Under the pieces are notes generated by a model. That model was not told the DNA's origin and searched no databases. It saw only the letters and a list, made by a program, of their open reading frames with translations. 64,000 nt of DNA from Microplitis mediator (Eukaryota > Arthropoda > Insecta > Hymenoptera > Braconidae): the NCBI RefSeq assembly GCF_029852145.1, contig NC_079975.1, forward strand, positions 5,084,001 through 5,148,000, written 5' to 3'. Below, one piece after another: positions 41,940 to 55,040 of the stretch. Numbering within the stretch: the first letter of the stretch is position 1; each line of letters starts with the position of its first letter. Made by a program: the position numbers and the translations under genes.

Positions 41940-43490
41940 ATTTAATAAAGTAAAAACGTGATATAAATGTCGGTCGACGGGGGGCGGGAGTGTTACATTT
42001 TTTAAATCCTGAGGACCTAATCAACATTACATTTAATTGTTAAATTTTGTGTCTGTAAGTTTCCAATACATTGACGTCATATGAATCAATTAAATGGAGT
42101 ATATTTGAGTTATTTATTCATTTTTTTTTTTTTTTTCGACGAAGAAGAAACAAAATTATAAGACCATACCTCAGCTAAGAGAGAGTGCTATTAATAGTGA
42201 CAATTTTCATTCTATTAGTCGAAAAAAAATTTTTTTTTTAAATAATTTTAGTTTTTTGTCTGCTATACATTTTAATTATTGGCGCGAAAAACTTAAATGT
42301 TATGATTTCGTTCATAAAAATTGAAAAAAAATTACATCCCTTCAATTGGTTTTTTCAGTTTAATGAAATCCGATTTTGTATGAAAATTTATTTCGATCTT
42401 TTTTCATCATTTTAGTTTAATCTCCTAATTTCGATAGGATATAAAATTTAAATTGTCACAAACGACTCCAATTATTCTCTTTACAAAACTTTACATGAGT
42501 GTAACTCATATAAAAAAAAACATGAAATTTATTTTAATAAGCTTCCATTTCACAACATTTATTCTATTAATTGAATAATAGTAATTAAAAATTTAATAGA
42601 CATATATTGGACGGTAGTAAAAAAATAGAGCCCATAGTTGCCTGAAAAAAAGTAAAATTTGTTGACCTACTTGACCTCGCAGCGGGCGAATTTATTTATT
42701 TACCAAAGATTAAAAATATAATATGATTTCTCTAATCCAGTAGTGCAGGTTTTATCGAGTGTCCCACCTGCGACAAGCTTAAAACAACTTTAGTACATAT
42801 ATACATTTTATATTACTAATATAACTTGTATATGCGTGTTACTGTATAATCGATGACTTAGTTTTCTATGCTACTTACAAGTTACCCACTATATTAACTG
42901 GCTAATATAATGACCTAATAAATATATTATACATATGGGTTTTTTAGTCATTCATACTATATATTATACTTGTTTACAAAAACTATATGATGTATTTTAT
43001 AGACATGTTCTTTTTTTCTTGATATTAATCCATTCGTGATATTATTTTTTCAATTAATTTGATTAATTAACATTTATCAGCTTTCAGATATTTTTTGTAA
43101 CGAGTCTAATAAACAATATTTTGATTTACTTATGTAATTTTTCAGAGCTCATTATAACTTTGTTGTTATCAATTTAAATATATACATAGATACATTTATC
43201 ATAGTCTATAGTATTTGAAAAATTGATAAATATATCAAGTTGGTATTGGTTTTAAAAAATATATAAAGAATGGATATTAAATTTATATGTCGGGGAAAAG
43301 CAGGCAACAGGGAATTGCTAAGGAAATATTGAATTTTTGTGCACTTGAATGAAATGAATCTTCTTTTTTTGACTCCCATTTGAAGAAATTAAACCAAATT
43401 TCCAATTGTCAAGGAACAAAAATTTTTTTCCGAGCGAGCAAAAAGGGATCACCCCCCAGAAAAAAATGGAAAAACAATAGTGGAAAATTA

Positions 43491-44031
43491 TACACGGAAA
43501 AAAAAGAACTGCCGCTGCAACAGGAAAGCCCCGTATAGTATTCAAAAGATCAGTTCTGTTGCAACCACAGGTTATTCCTGCACTGCAAAAAGAGCGGTGT
43601 TAAAAGTGGACTCATTTTAACTCCGCCCGGTGTTAAAATGAAATTACACCGGTGTAGGAGGCGTGATTCGGCGGCGTTAAAATACCGGTGTAAAAGCGGG
43701 GTAAACTGCGTCCGCTCAGAGTATTAGCTTCGGGAAGTTTATAAAACGTAAAAAATATCTTGACACACTCACGCACTCAAACACGCGCAAGCACACACGC
43801 ACACACATATGCACACTTTCCCAAAATAAAATATTTTAACACCGGTGAAGAATATTTACACCGGCGGCGGCGTTATTTTCAGACCGTTTTCGGGGTTAAA
43901 ATTTAACACCGCCAATTTTAACACCTACACTGCTTTGACTTACCCCGGTGATTTTTTACAGTGTGTTGCAGCAACAAACTCATGCTACAGGATTTATTCC
44001 TGTTGCAGGGACAATTCTTTTTTGCTGTGTA
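43491..44031. mobile_element. Nested elements: CACGGAAAA/'TTGCAGCAACAG' unit holding a CACTG element
   Basis: The outer element starts TACACGGAAAAAAAAGAACT and closes GACAATTCTTTTTTGCTGTG, with 'GCTGCAACAGGAAAG' and 'TTCCTGTTGCAGG' inside. At 43581-43963 it is split by a 383-bp element CACTGCAAAAAGAGCGGTGT ... TTTTTTACAGTG related to 22044-22461. The inner one contains a short run of ACAC/GCAC repeats (about 43770-43810). Confidence 0.7.
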
Positions 44032-45145
44032 GTTTCAAATATCAGAAAAGTTCCTCTACTTCAAAACTGTAAAAATTACATTATTTCTGAAACGTCACAG
44101 TTTCATATACGACTTTTTTCAGTCCTTAATAGCAAACAGGTTTCAACCTTCAAATTTTGTGGCAGAAAGTGTAAAATTTGTTGCCTATAAATGGAATTAC
44201 TAGATTAAAATAAGTAGTCTCAATAATTACAGTACATACTATATGTATCATAATGCTTGTAGTTTCTTATACGAGGGCCCTGCTTCTGCACTGAAAATAG
44301 TGATGAGTCAAATCTGTGACAATACCAAGGATATATGTTGGCATATAAAATTTAATGTTTATGGAGGGTTCCAATTTTTGAAATGTATAAAATAATTTTA
44401 CAATATATGTAAGAGTTATATAATTTTTTTCCATTTTTTATTTTTAAAATATCAAAGATTTTTAGCATTCGAGTTATTGTCCCACGATAAACCTTAAATT
44501 AAAATATGTAAATTAATTATTATATTATTCGTCACTTCTTTCTCATTAACCAAAAAAAGTCAATTCCTATGAAAAAAATTTTTTTTTAACACATTATTTA
44601 TCTTTATCACTTGATAATATAAACCCAGAATATATATTCTATATACAGATGCAATGAAGTATTACACTGTACTCTATAGTAAATATCTTGACTTTGGTAA
44701 TATTTTATTTTAAATTCATTATAAAAAAATAAATAAACTTTTCTTAGTAAAGACTCGATTAATTTTTTTTTTTTTTTTATAAAATTATTATGACGAATAT
44801 ATTTAACAGATGTATCAAAAATATATATTATATATTTAATAATGGTGATATTAATTAGTAAGTTCCCACAGTTTAGTAGTTTATTGCGACAATGACGATA
44901 TTTTCCAGGGTAGCTCGAGTGGCGCCAAAACCAGGAGTGTCTCTGGCGCCAACAAGTCCCATCTCTGGTAATACATTATTAAGTCTGTGTAGTCCAACAG
45001 CCAGAATATTACCAGAAACTTACTAGTATTCTTATTTAAACATACATACATACATACACACCCACACACATATATATATTTATTTAATTGTTTCTTTATT
45101 TACAACAAATTAAAAAAGGAATTAAAATTTTTGACTAAATCTATA

Positions 45146-45563
45146 TGATCTTGAAGTTAGCAGACAACTAGTAATTTTCGGATTTTTTTTTCAGCAAATC
45201 GATTACAAAAAATCAAAAACTAAAAATATGCACATATAGAAAATTTAAAAAACTACAGGTGCAATTTTTTCAAATATTTTTTTTTTCATAATTTATTGTT
45301 TAAAAAAAAATCAAAAAATTATTAGACTTCGGCTAACTTATGATCCTGAAGTTAGCAGACAATTAGTAATTTTCGGATTTTTTTTTTTTTCACCAAATGA
45401 ATTGCAAAACAAAAAAACTAACAATATGCACATGTAGAAAATTTTAAAAACTACAGGTGCAATTTTTTCAAAATTTTTTTTTTCCAAATTTACGGTCTAA
45501 AAGAAAATCCAAAAATTATTAGACGTCTGGTAGCTTCAGTATCATGGCTAACTTCAGTATTAT
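45146..45563. mobile_element. Tandem pair of 'CTGAAGTTAGC' MITEs
   Basis: Copies at about 45146-45343 and 45341-45563 abut, sharing the junction CGGCTAACTTATGATCCTG. Both carry 'AAACTACAGGTGCAATTTTT'. The right end of the second has an extra 'GGCTAACTTCAGTAT'. Confidence 0.7.
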
Positions 45564-48500
45564 AAATCTATTAATACTTAAAAATACCAAAATACGCGGG
45601 TACATTTAAACGAACAATTAATTTGAGCGCTCAAAAAAATTTTTTTGTATCTATTTCAAAAAAATTTTTTATAATTTTAATGTAAAAAAAAAAAAATCAT
45701 AGAACGAAATTTTCAAGATGCTCCATTTTACCCCAATCAATTATTAAAAAACAAGCTGAATATTCTAGATAATTACAACTTTTTTTTCACTCTAAATTTT
45801 TGAGGTGCCCCGAGTACTTCGTATCGCTGTGAAATTTTAAGTGGACGTAACTTAAAGACATGACTACTTTTTTTTTCACTGCAGTAATTTTTTACTAAAC
45901 GTAGTAGACTTTTCCATTGAAAAAAATATATAAATTGTATGACTATGAGAGCCAAATAAGAGACAATTAACAAGGACTATATATATATGGGAAAAATAAA
46001 AACAAGCGTGGGCGGAGTGTTGGCAATTAAATGTAAAAAAATGGTCATTAAATTTAAAAACCCGTGAAAGTGAAATAAAGGTTTAAAATGATGCATTTTA
46101 AAAAATTTAAATATCAATTTGCGGTTGTTAAACGAGGAGTTTTTCAGGATCTATGGGTTTATTGATCCAAGATTCATCCTAAAAGAGGTGGATGCTGATA
46201 GACTCCACTTGAAAATAAAACTCGATAGCACTAATGGATTATTTTTGTTGTGTATATAAATATAGATGTATTTATAAAATTTATATATAAATATATATAC
46301 ATATATAAATGTTTAATGTTTATTTATTTTTGCCTATTATTCAAATTCCATGGGTTAGAGTGAAAAATTTTAATAATGAAGAATTAATAAAAAAAAAAAA
46401 TAAGTAAGTGGAGATGATTTAAAATTTAAAACATTAAAGATGAAATGATTTTATGCCTTTTATTTTTTATTAGATGAATTATTTGGTAGAGATGAGACCT
46501 TTAGCAGCAAATGGAAGCTTAAAACTGGTGTGGGCCAAGATTATATTCCAATAGGATTGCCGTTGAAGACCTCGAAGGCGCCACGGCGCCGATCTCGTAG
46601 AAGGGTTTTCTTGTAGGCCTCAAACACTCACGAATACTTTGATATTCATGTATGTGAGTGTAGTGATGTTTGGTAAAATTTATACACATGTGTGTGTGTA
46701 TGTGATTGAGAGAAAGAAATAAAGATCCTTAAGCATTCTTATATTTTTTTTTAGCACTTATGTTATATAAATATGGATGATAATATATTTTTTATGTATA
46801 TGAGGTCGTTAATACTGCTCGGAATTTTGTAACAAAGGAAAAGATAATTCGAAGAAAGTGGACTAATTTTTTTTACCCAAGTAAATTTGGGACACACTGA
46901 TAATTTCAACTATCAATGAAAATTAGTTAATTTTTTTCTACGACCTAATTTTTTAATTATTTAGATGTATGTTGATTTTTAAGATCTATAGAGACACAAG
47001 TTCAAAAAAGAGCAATTTATAAAACTAAAAGTTCAAAATTTTATTTTAAACAAGATTATGAAAATTGATTCAAAAAAATCTGTGCATCGGTTGGCCCTGC
47101 AAGCCAGCCCAACTTCCCGCCGTGTTCAAGCTCCTTTTTCCTTCACTTCTGTGTGCTAGCGTTATTCCAAAAAACTTCTCTCAGAATCCTAGAGAAATCC
47201 TTAGAGAAATCCTAGAGCAACCAATAACTTCCCGAATTTTTGAAAAGTTTCAATTTTCTTAGCGAGAAGTTAAAAATATTAACAAAATTTTTGTCTAAAG
47301 AAAACTGGATTTATTTCAGACCTTTTTTTATGAAAAAATTGAGAGGTTTTTATTTTCTAAGCAATTTTTGAATTTTGAAGCTCTTAGTCTCGGTCAAAAA
47401 TACTTCTATTAATTTTCATGTCAAGATTTGTCCTGCAAAGTTACAATTATTTTAGAGTATAAATATATCAGATAGAAATCCGTAAATTTTTGGTTTTGGA
47501 GCCACACTATAAGAAAAAAGTTATTGCTCAAATTTTCTTATTTCAACCAAACATAAAAATTTGAGCTTCATATTGAATAAGTCACCAAGTTTATCATAAC
47601 TTTTATCTTCACAATTGTGAAAAGAAGTCCTGGTCACTAAATCACTCAACTAAAGACAATAAATCCCGCTAGAACAATTTGGAAAAATAATAATGACCAA
47701 AATACGGAATTTTTCTCACTAAATTATCAAAATTGAGGTTTAAAATTTTCTATGTCAACATTGTTCGTAACTTTTTGATATCTTCCGAGCCACTATAGTT
47801 TTTAAGACTACACGAAAGGAGATACATTTTTCCAAAATTGGTATTTTGATTGAAAACACATCGGGATTTCAAGCGATCCTTAGGAACCCACTGAAAATAA
47901 GTTTTCCATTGAAGTTCTCAAAACTAAACTGAAATTTTTTTTTCAGATACCTAATGGTCACAAAAGCAAAAGCCATCATTTGAACCTCGCTCTAATTTAC
48001 CGCCAGAAAAACCACTATAATAATTTTCTTGTCAATCTAAATCTCAAAAATACTGAAAATCAAACTAGTCTCCCTTTCTGCCCTTACAAAATAAAAATTA
48101 AAAATTATCCTTCACTTCTAAACCTCAAAAAAAATGAATACTCGAATACTCAGTTCAAAAATCCATATAAATATGAAATATAATAAAAATAAAAAATATG
48201 AATATTAATTTAATAAAATAAAAAGTTGGATTGATTTATTAAAATAAATCAAACTATGAAAAATAATTAAATATATATAAAATTATGAAATCGTTACGAG
48301 GTTACTAGAAAGGATATTCAACTTTAATATCCTTATAATATTAAAACCGGCAATATATTTATTCTTGACAATAAATTTGTTATAATTTATCGTTCAACTT
48401 ATTAATAGATCACATGTGACTGATTTATCAGTTTGCTATGAGATCTTATACCAGTTGCCGAAGTAAATGATTTAAAGCTCCTTACAAACGTGCTTATAAT

Positions 48501-50122
48501 TAACATTAAAACTATTAGATCTATATAACACGTCTATATACATAACACATATACCTATAGATATAAATAAAAATACAATTACCCTCTATTCTACACAAAA
48601 TAATTAACAATCTATACTAAAATCAATGTCTCCGTCTATCACAGAATAATACATTACGTATGTTAATTGCCGATAGTTGTCTCAAAAAAATAATAATAAT
48701 AAAAAAAATAAATTGAAATATTTTGTTTCTTGTATCACTCTCGATTGTCGAGACCTATTACAAGCCGTTTATTCACGGTCGCGACGAATCACTCGTATTT
48801 CCTTTCAGCTCTTTTTTATACGTCCATTTGCCATGTACGGGAGTCACGATCAAGGACATCATCTTCTTTTTTTTTTTTCCAAAATATATATATATAATAC
48901 ACAGACTTTTATAAATATATACATATATATATGTATTTTTTTATACATTTTAAAGCTTAAAATGTTTCATTGGAGATAAAATTTCTAATAGCGCTAGTGT
49001 AGTAACCAAAAAAAATTAATGAATAAAAATTATTTAATAGTCAGTAATTCTGTGGAAAACAACCAAAATCACTTTGCAAGTAATGAAAACAATTTTTATT
49101 TTTTTTTAACTTTATTATACATGTGAGTGGGGGAATAATTATTTATTTAAATTGGCGGGAAATTTGAAAAAAAAATCTATTTTTTTCTGAGATGTTCACT
49201 TCCGTGATTTTAATGACTGATGAGATTTTATGAAAATGAAAATTACTAATACTTTATCCTCGACTCATTGACTGGACTATCCAGTGTCCGTCGGCGAGTA
49301 GGCGCGAACGAGAGGTAATCCGAGCCAAGATGCAAACACGAGATAAAATTTGGGGATCACGCTGTGATGTTGGTATATATATGTACTATATAGTAGCGAG
49401 TAGAGTGTTATAAGTTATAAGGAATGGAATGGAATTGAAAAAGAGTATATTCAAAAGTTACTTTTCGGCACGTGCCTTCTTAACTGTATATATGTATATA
49501 TTTGGATATGTTTGACTTAATCTTTTTAATCTTATTTAAAATCAATATTTATATACAGTAGTTTTTTAATGGTAGTTTGAATTTTTTAAACCTCACTGAT
49601 AACATTTTTTGTTTTATAAATTACGTGACAAGTCTGAAAAGTGACATGTTTAATCGGATGTAATTAAGTCATGATTAAAAAACTTTGTATTTAAATCCAG
49701 GTAATGGTCAAATGACAACTTGCTATATATATTTCATTATTATGACCATGTTTTTATTTTATTTCATATTGTTTAAAAAAACAAGCAAACATCAAATTGT
49801 TGATATCTATACATATATATGTAGTTTTAAACGATAACGATTTTTTTTTATGACTTTGCTAATTATTTACTACTTTTAAACGGATATTGTTTGAAAACAG
49901 TAATTTGTGATAAAAATTTATTTTTGTTTATCTTTTTTATGATAAATTGTAATTATAGTTATTTAATTACTTATTAGGTGATTTAAACTTCAAGTATCTT
50001 ATAGTAAATAGCACTATATAAGTAAATAAAAAATTTTATATATAGAGTGACTGAGACAGTAAATGATCGTTTAACCAGTGAAAGAACGCATATATTTTTT
50101 AATTTTTGATTAATAGAATGCC

Positions 50123-50627
50123 CTGATTAAACAACTGAATTCGACCGAATTAAAAATTTTAATTCTGCTCGATTCTGTTAAATTCGGTAAGACAGAATTT
50201 AAAAGAATTCAAGGATTATCTTCGAATTAAACAGAATAAAACCGATTTAAAAGTTTCAAATTGGTTTCAATTCGGTTTAATTCGGAATCAGAACCAGAAA
50301 TTCGAAGATTATTTTCGAATTAAACAGAATACTCTCTAAACATGAATTAGTGGAAATCAGTGAATATTCACTAATTCTAGGTGCAAACCGAACCACTAAT
50401 TCCTAAAAGTGGTTCGATTGGCACTCTGGATTAGTGAATATTCACTTATTTCACTTATTCATTTTTAGAGAGTAGAATTATTTCAATTCGTTTCAATTTG
50501 GATAAATTCTGGTTTTCTTGCCGAATTAGACAGAATTCTTTTTTAAGTAAGGTACCGAATTAACAGAATTATATAGAATTCAAAGTTCAATTCTGTTTAA
50601 TTCGATCGAATTCAGTTGTTTAATCAG
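50123..50627. mobile_element. TGATTAAACAACTGAATTCGA MITE with nested insertion
   Basis: Same termini as 2755-3042. At 50331-50473 it is interrupted by a palindromic element ACTCTCTAAACATGAATTAG ... ATTCATTTTTAGAGAGT flanked by AGAAT on both sides (50326-50330 and 50474-50478). 2755-3042 shows the uninterrupted sequence. Confidence 0.85.
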
Positions 50628-50636
50628 AGCATTACC

Positions 50637-51240
50637 CACCAAGGGAGTAAAGTAGAACATTCCAATCCGTGTGTGTAATTGCGTATCCAAGCCAAAGGCG
50701 AGGGTGGCAAACATGTGGATTGTGACGTTCTACCCTCCTAGGCGATGTGTATAATATTTTTCACCATACCCGCACCGAAAGTGAAAATTTCTGCCCTGTT
50801 TAGAGAGAAGAAAGTCGTTTTTTTTTTTTTTTAGGAGAAAGCAAATGATAAAAACTAACGTAAGCGCAATTCTTCCCACTAACAGAGGCAATAATTTAAA
50901 CTTCCAGGTACTGATCTTGTAGAAAATTGTATACCCAATTATACACGCGGGCTGAAATGTCCTAATTTTCTCCCATGGTGGGTAATATACTAGCGCATGC
51001 GCTATTTTTTGTCATTTCCCATACGAAAAAAATATATATCCGGATATATCCAGGCAAATCTGCACATATGAGGCATATATTTATATATATGTTGCATATA
51101 TACGACATTATCCAGATTTGCCCGGATATATCCGGATATATATTTTTTCCGTACGGGTTGTTTTCTCATAATAGAAAAGTCCGACTTTCTTCCCGCTAAA
51201 TAGAGCAGGAATTTAAACTTTCGCTGCATGAAAAAATTTA
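50637..51240. repeat. Dispersed repeat with nested CCCATACG MITE
   Basis: 'CCAAGGGAGTAAAGTAGAAC' to about 51000 contains 'TGGGTAATATACTA' and 'GAAATGTCCTA' words shared with 5160-5330 in the lectin gene. The palindromic element 51018-51157 (CCCATACGAAAAAAATATAT ... TTTTTTCCGTACGGG) is the 140-bp relative of 10552-10653. Confidence 0.6.
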
Positions 51241-52487
51241 ATGTTCTCAGTTATAATTTGTTGACTTTCGTTAATTGGCTTATATTTTTCATGGAAAACT
51301 TCTAATGCAATTAAATAATTTTTCTATTTTACGAAATCGAAATTCTCTTGCGTAACTTTTCAATAATTTTTTTCATTTAATATATATGTAATTACATTAT
51401 TATTATTAATTTTCATCAAACCATTTTAGGTAAACGTGCATATAAATTTTTCCGATCTACATAACACAGTAATAAAAAAAATAAATAAAATTGATAAAAA
51501 GTGGGTTTTATATCAATTTTACGTAGGAAACTCGCCCTTTGTATATTAATTTTTATATATATTATAAATATATTTAAATCCATTGATTTATTATATTATA
51601 TAATAACAACATTATCACACAAGTACGCAAATAAATCAAATAATTGTATTTAGGCCAATATATATAGCAATATAAGACACATAGTATTGAATTTATGACA
51701 CATCAAACTAAACAGTATTTTTTTATTTTTGCCAACTAGTTCATCTCTCTCTCCTTCTTTCTGCAGATCTTTTAAACTCAAATATGTATCGACAGATTGA
51801 GCATTAGAGCAATAACGATAATTTATTATCTATCGACTAGGACATTATAATAATTTATTGCCAGTATGGACGACAGAAACATGAACTGCCGATCCAATAG
51901 ATATTTTTAATAATAAATTATTAAATTTGCATATATATATATATTATTACATAGATAATAAAAATTAAACAATGAAATTTTTTACTGATAATTGTTTTTT
52001 TTTAATTTTGATCGGTGAAAAAAATATTAAATTTAATTTATCTACTTAACGGAAATGTTGTTTATAGTTTACTGTATTTTATTTTATTTTCGACTTAAAA
52101 TAATAATTTTAAAATGTACGTAAACGGAATGCACTAAGATCCGTGTGACACCCGGTTTGCCTACTTACGCCTACTTTACATGAAACGAACGGTCGATCGG
52201 GAATCGGGATCGTGAACATTCATGGCATGGACCCATGACTGGAACTACGTGTGAGGACGATCGGGAACTAAATAGCGAGTGAGAAAAGCGAGTGCAGAGA
52301 GGTTAAAGTAAACATATCTTTGAGATCAAATCACTGTATAGGAATGCCTATATTGCGTGCAATTTAAAACGCGATAGTAAAATCCATTTTTTTTAGCTCA
52401 ATAAATATTTGATAAAAGTTTTGATATTAACTAAGCGATGAAATTAGGCTTCAACCCCTTTTAAAATTATTTTAATAATTCTAATCA

Positions 52488-52690
52488 TGTCATTTTGCAA
52501 TTAGCAGACAATTTACAATTTTCGGATTTTTTTTCCGACAGTTTAATTTAAAAAAAAGATGAAAATAAAAATATTCACATGTAGAAAATTAAAAAAGCTA
52601 TAGGTGCAATTTTTTCAAATATTTTTTTTTTTTAATTTATCGTTAAAAAAAAAGTACGAAAATTATTAGACGTCATCTAATTGCAGTATC
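52488..52690. mobile_element. Diverged 'GAAGTTAGC' MITE
   Basis: 'TTGCAATTAGCAGACAATTT' at the left and 'ATTAGACGTCATCTAATTGC' at the right, with the family interior word 'CTATAGGTGCAATTTTTTC'. Ends have changed from CTGAAGTTAGC to TGCAATTAGC on both sides. Confidence 0.6.
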
Positions 52691-53414
52691 GCAAATTATC
52701 AAGATGTCGAAAAAAAAAAAATTGTATATTAAATTTTGGGGTAAAATAGGCCACAAAAAATTTTTGAACCGAAGGTTTTTCAGAATTTCCTATATAAAAT
52801 TTAAAAATCTCAAATAAATCTTCAAAATTTCGAAAATATATACGAGTTTTTTTTTTATAATTCACCTCTATTTTGAGGAATTAATTTTCCCCAATAAATT
52901 ATCGAAAATAAAAATAGAAAATATTTTAAATTAGTAAAAAAAAATAGTTCCTGAATATATGAAAAAATTAAAAACCAATTACATATTTAACATAATTTTA
53001 TTACTCAATCTACATAATAATTATGCCACAAGAATAATAAAATTAATAATTATTTTTCCATAAATAAGACAGCCTCATACCCATACATTTAAATTAAAAA
53101 AATAAAAAATTATTTTTAATCACAGTAATAATTAAGAAAATAGTTATCGCCGGTTTGCATGTGCAAGACCATTTGGTTTTTTCTCTTTCGCTGTCGACGC
53201 AATACAACTTTGCTCATTTGATACCATCACACGATGACTATACCCATTTTTTTCACTTCCTTACTTTATATTTATACTTACATATAAATATAATACATAT
53301 ATACATATATACGCAAACGTAACCAGTGCTACAATATCTGAATTTTTTTAATCAGGTTCAAATTAATGATGCTATTCCATTCAATATATGTCTATGACTT
53401 TTTGTATTACTATG

Positions 53415-53639
<225 letters not shown>

Positions 53640-53928
53640 GTGACGTCATTATTATAAGTTGTTACTATTATTGATTTTTTAATTCGCGTGTTACGATATC
53701 ATTAAACCAATGAAGATGAATAAGATTTAAAGTAAATTAATAGGTAATAAAAAAGAAAGAAAAAAAAAGTATATAAGAAGTAAAAACTTCCGGTAAATTA
53801 TTTTTTTTTTTTGGTTGAAAACAAGACTTTCCAATAATACAAACGACGCCATCTGTTTCTCTCTCTTGTTTTTATCATTATATATATATATATGGACTTA
53901 AGTAAACTTCAAATCACTTCGACAGGTA

Positions 53929-54428
53929 CACTGAAAAAAATAATCGCTAGCTGCTAGCGATTTTTTTCGTTAGCAGCTAGCGATTTTTAATCGTTAGCTG
54001 CAAGCGATTATTTCGCTAGCGGCTAGCGATTTTTTCTTTAGCAGCTAGCGATTTTTAATCGTTAGCTGCAAGCGATTATTTCGCTAGCGGCTAGCGATTT
54101 TTTCTTTAGCAGCTAGCGATTTTTAATCGTTAGCTGCAAGCGATTATTTCGCTAGCGGCTAGCGATTTTTTCTTTAGCAGCTAGCGATTAAAAATCGCTT
54201 GCTGCAAGCGATTATTTCGCTAGCGGCTAGCGATTTTTTCGCTAGCAGGTAGCGATTAAAAATCGCTTGTTGGAAGCGATTTTTTCGCTAGCGGGTAGCG
54301 ATTAAAAATCGCTTGCTGGAAGCGATTTTTTCGCTAGCTGGAAGCGATTTTTTCTTTAGCAGGGAGCGATTAAAAATACTGTTTTTATCATTAAAATATA
54401 TATATATATGAATATATATATATATATA

Positions 54429-54488
<60 letters not shown>

Positions 54489-54508
54489 AATGATAAAAAC
54501 AGTATTTT

Positions 54509-54560
<52 letters not shown>

Positions 54561-55040
54561 TATATATATATATTTTAATGATAAAAACAGTATTTTTAAT
54601 CGCTCCCTGCTAAAGAAAAAATCGCTTCCAGCTAGCGAAAAAATCGCTTCCAGCAAGCGATTTTTAATCGCTACCTGCTAGCGAAAAAATCGCTAGCAGC
54701 TAGCGATTTTTAATCGCTAGCTGCTAAAGAAAAAATCGCTAGCCGCTAGCGAAATAATCGCTTGCAGCAAGCGATTTTTAATCGCTAGCTGCTAAAGAAA
54801 AAATCGCTAGCCGCTAGCGAAATAATCGCTTGCAGCAAGCGATTTTTAATCGCTAGCTGCTAAAGAAAAAATCGCTAGCCGCTAGCGAAATAATCGTTTG
54901 CAGCTAACGATTAAAAATCGCTAGCTGCTAAAGAAAAAATCGCTAGCCGCTAGCGAAATAATCGCTTGCAGCTAACGATTAAAAATCGCTAGCTGCTAAC
55001 GAAAAAAATCGCTAGCAGCTAGCGATTATTTTTTTCAGTG
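53929..55040. mobile_element. 1112-bp foldback palindrome, TA-flanked CACTG ends
   Basis: TA|CACTGAAAAAAATAATCGCT ... AGCGATTATTTTTTTCAGTG|TA. The two arms (about 53929-54395 and 54566-55040) are near-perfect inverses. Each is made of short AATCGCTAGCTGCTAGCGATT hairpins (written as AATCGCTAGC + TGCTAGCGATT), with clear 68-bp direct units starting at 54036, 54104 and 54172. The centre is (AT)n with an extra inverted 'ATGATAAAAACAGTATTTTT'. No coding. Non-autonomous foldback element by structure. Confidence 0.85.

Noticed and set aside
54490..54681. Frame MIKTVFLYIYIYLYIYI
   Set aside because: Falls in the AT centre and arm of the foldback palindrome.
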